Shown here piece by piece: positions 6,147 to 7,742 of a stretch of DNA of 7,742 nt; position 1 is the stretch's first letter; each line of letters opens with the position of its first letter. The notes under the pieces were generated by a model. It did no database searches. It saw nothing but the letters and a program-made list of their open reading frames with translations, and had not been told where the DNA came from. Source of the DNA: Betaproteobacteria bacterium HGW-Betaproteobacteria-2 (GTDB lineage Bacteria; Pseudomonadota; Gammaproteobacteria; Burkholderiales; Methylophilaceae). Location of the stretch: the NCBI GenBank assembly GCA_002842255.1, contig PHCM01000066.1, positions 1 to 7,742 on the forward strand. The letters run 5' to 3'. The translations under genes were made by a program, and so were the position numbers.

Positions 6147-7742
6147 CAAATACAAAACATGTTTCATTCCCGGTCCTCGGAGTAGGTGCAACTGCGAGCG
6201 ATTCGGAGTCACTTTATCAATTTTTACGGCTCCTGCCCAAAACCAGCGGCATAGCAGTCGTAGTCTTTCTCAAACATGCGCAAGCCAGTGACAATTACCT
6301 CAAAAAGCTGAAACACAGGCTTATCGAAATTATTGATGGCATGAGTATCCTGCCGAACCAGATTTTCATTACCCCCGCAGGATACGAGCTCAGTATGACC
6401 GATGGCATTTTCCGGTTACAAGCCAGGACTTCGGATGGAACTAAAGAAAACCAATTGCCGTTCGATGCATTTTTCAGCGCTCTTGCCAAAGACATGCAGG
6501 ATAGGACCGTCGGCGTATTACTCTCAGGGGACAGTGCAGACGGCGCCGCCGGATTGAAAAGCGTACACGAACGAGCTGGCTTGGTAGCCTTGCAGGAGCA
6601 GCCATCCGCATCGATGCACGAAACATTGCGCCACATCATTGATTCCGGACTTGCAGACATCGTCGAAGAAGCAAAAAAACTTCCTTCGAAAATTCTGGCT
6701 ACCCTGAAGAAATTCCAGCTGCATTACGGCAGTTATCTTGAAAAATCCGACAACAATCATGAAGAGATTTCCCGCATATTCAAGCTACTACTGGAGAAAA
6801 CCGGCCAGGACTTCTCATCCTACAAAAAAAGCACCTTTTACCGCCGCATCAGTCGCCGTATCGGCCTTTGTCACGCCACCAGCATGGCCGAGTACCTGCA
6901 GATTCTCGAGAATTCGCCTTCAGAAACCAAAGCCCTGTTCAACGAGATGCTGATTGGCGTTACCAGATTTTTTCGTGAGCCTGAGGTCTGGGAGATACTG
7001 AGTCAGAACATCAAAAACCGTCTGTTATCCGCACCTCCAACCGGCCTGTCGTTACGCGCATGGTGTGCCGCATGCTCAACCGGGGAGGAAGCCTACACCA
7101 TTGCAATCATCTTCCGTGAAGCTCTCCATGCTCATCTGGCTGAACACCCGTCCGACACAGAAAAACAATTCAGTCTGCAGATTTTTGCTACCGACCTAAA
7201 CTCGGCCTTTATTGAACGCGCCCGCAAAGGTGTTTACCCATCGGGCATAACACTGGATGTCTCCGAAAAACGGCTGTCAGAATTTTTTACGCTTAACGAT
7301 CAGGGTTACCAGATCAACAAGGATATCCGGGAAACAATCGTTTTCGCCCCGCACAATCTTATCAATGACCCCCCTTTCAGCAAGATCGACATTCTCTCCT
7401 GCCGCAATCTGCTCATCTACCTTTCGCCAGAGATCCATGAAGTACTGCTCTCACGCTTTCATCATAGCCTGAATACCAACGGCACACTGATCCTCGGCAG
7501 CTCAGAATCGATTGGCAAGGCGACCGATCTTTTTGAAGCGACTTCAGCGCCGCTCCAAATCTACTTGCGCCGCAAGATAACGCTGCATAAGAAACAGGTC
7601 GAGCTTCTATCGACAATCTCCTTAAACTTGTCAAATCAGACGCCGCGCCCGGAGTTCAAACTTCCCATGAAATCGAAGAAAACTTCTGATTACCAGACAC
7701 TCCTGGATCAACTTCTGGCCCAGTACTTTGCCCGCGCTGCAG
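6143..7742 (+). CDS. CheB-CheR fusion with degenerate CheB domain, N-terminal part
   Basis: The first 533 residues are visible; the gene runs off the right edge. Residues about 11-190 resemble a CheB methylesterase, 207-262 the CheR N-terminal helical domain (DFSSYKKSTFYRRISRRIG), and 270-475 the SAM-dependent CheR methyltransferase: VTRFFREPE, AWCAACSTGEEAYTIAI, IFATDLNSAFIERARKGVYP, SCRNLLIYLSPE, GTLILGSSESIG. The CheR motifs look intact. In CheB the usual GxSxGG is GATASD (residues 15-20), so Thr17 replaces the nucleophilic serine; the His region is altered (VFLKHAQ), while the Asp of LSGDSADG (Asp133) remains. Residues 519-530 (TLLDQLLAQYFA) resemble the lead-in to a PAS domain in large CheB/CheR/PAS/kinase fusions. 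Role: probable signalling protein, perhaps methylating a receptor or partner; inferred. Upstream the frame has no other ATG, GTG or TTG before a stop at 6047, so 6143 is the first start, though it lacks a ribosome site. Codon use is more A/T-rich than in the cyd block. Confidence 0.92.
   Translation, partial: MTNTKHVSFPVLGVGATASDSESLYQFLRLLPKTSGIAVVVFLKHAQASDNYLKKLKHRLIEIIDGMSILPNQIFITPAGYELSMTDGIFRLQARTSDGTKENQLPFDAFFSALAKDMQDRTVGVLLSGDSADGAAGLKSVHERAGLVALQEQPSASMHETLRHIIDSGLADIVEEAKKLPSKILATLKKFQLHYGSYLEKSDNNHEEISRIFKLLLEKTGQDFSSYKKSTFYRRISRRIGLCHATSMAEYLQILENSPSETKALFNEMLIGVTRFFREPEVWEILSQNIKNRLLSAPPTGLSLRAWCAACSTGEEAYTIAIIFREALHAHLAEHPSDTEKQFSLQIFATDLNSAFIERARKGVYPSGITLDVSEKRLSEFFTLNDQGYQINKDIRETIVFAPHNLINDPPFSKIDILSCRNLLIYLSPEIHEVLLSRFHHSLNTNGTLILGSSESIGKATDLFEATSAPLQIYLRRKITLHKKQVELLSTISLNLSNQTPRPEFKLPMKSKKTSDYQTLLDQLLAQYFARAA

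Overview
The window looks like a proteobacterial chromosome, most likely betaproteobacterial or a close gammaproteobacterial relative. The CydA, CydB and CydX sequences are very close to the E. coli type, and the sensor/regulator pair is of the RegB/RegA (PrrB/PrrA, RoxS/RoxR, ActS/ActR) redox family. This placement is inferred from recognised family resemblance, not from a search.

Layout. Positions 1-745 (minus strand) hold the N-terminal part of a TonB-dependent outer-membrane receptor that runs off the left edge. A 171-bp divergent intergenic region (746-916) separates it from a plus-strand series: a RegB/RoxS-type membrane histidine kinase (917-2191), a small CydP-like membrane protein (2302-2481), cydA (2492-4042), cydB (4053-5195), cydX (5205-5306) and the cognate RegA/RoxR-type response regulator (5361-5912). 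After a 230-bp gap comes a CheB-CheR fusion protein (from 6143) that runs off the right edge. No gene-free stretch exceeds 300 bp.

How the parts fit. Two-component kinase and regulator genes of this family usually lie near each other. Here they bracket a complete cytochrome bd quinol oxidase operon (cydP-cydA-cydB-cydX). RegB senses the quinone pool and redox state through a GGxxNPF motif and a cysteine near the phosphorylated histidine, both present. Cytochrome bd oxidises quinol, so the sensor and the enzyme it probably controls are encoded together. Two near-perfect RegA-type palindromes (GCGRC-N5-GTCGC), 63 bp centre to centre, lie in the divergent region before the kinase. Weaker candidates precede cydP and regA. 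The layout suggests a self-contained, autoregulated redox-response module that may also control the divergent receptor.

The right-hand gene differs by eye from the cyd block: more A/T-rich codons and no Shine-Dalgarno sequence. Its CheB methylesterase half lacks the catalytic serine, whereas its CheR methyltransferase half looks intact.
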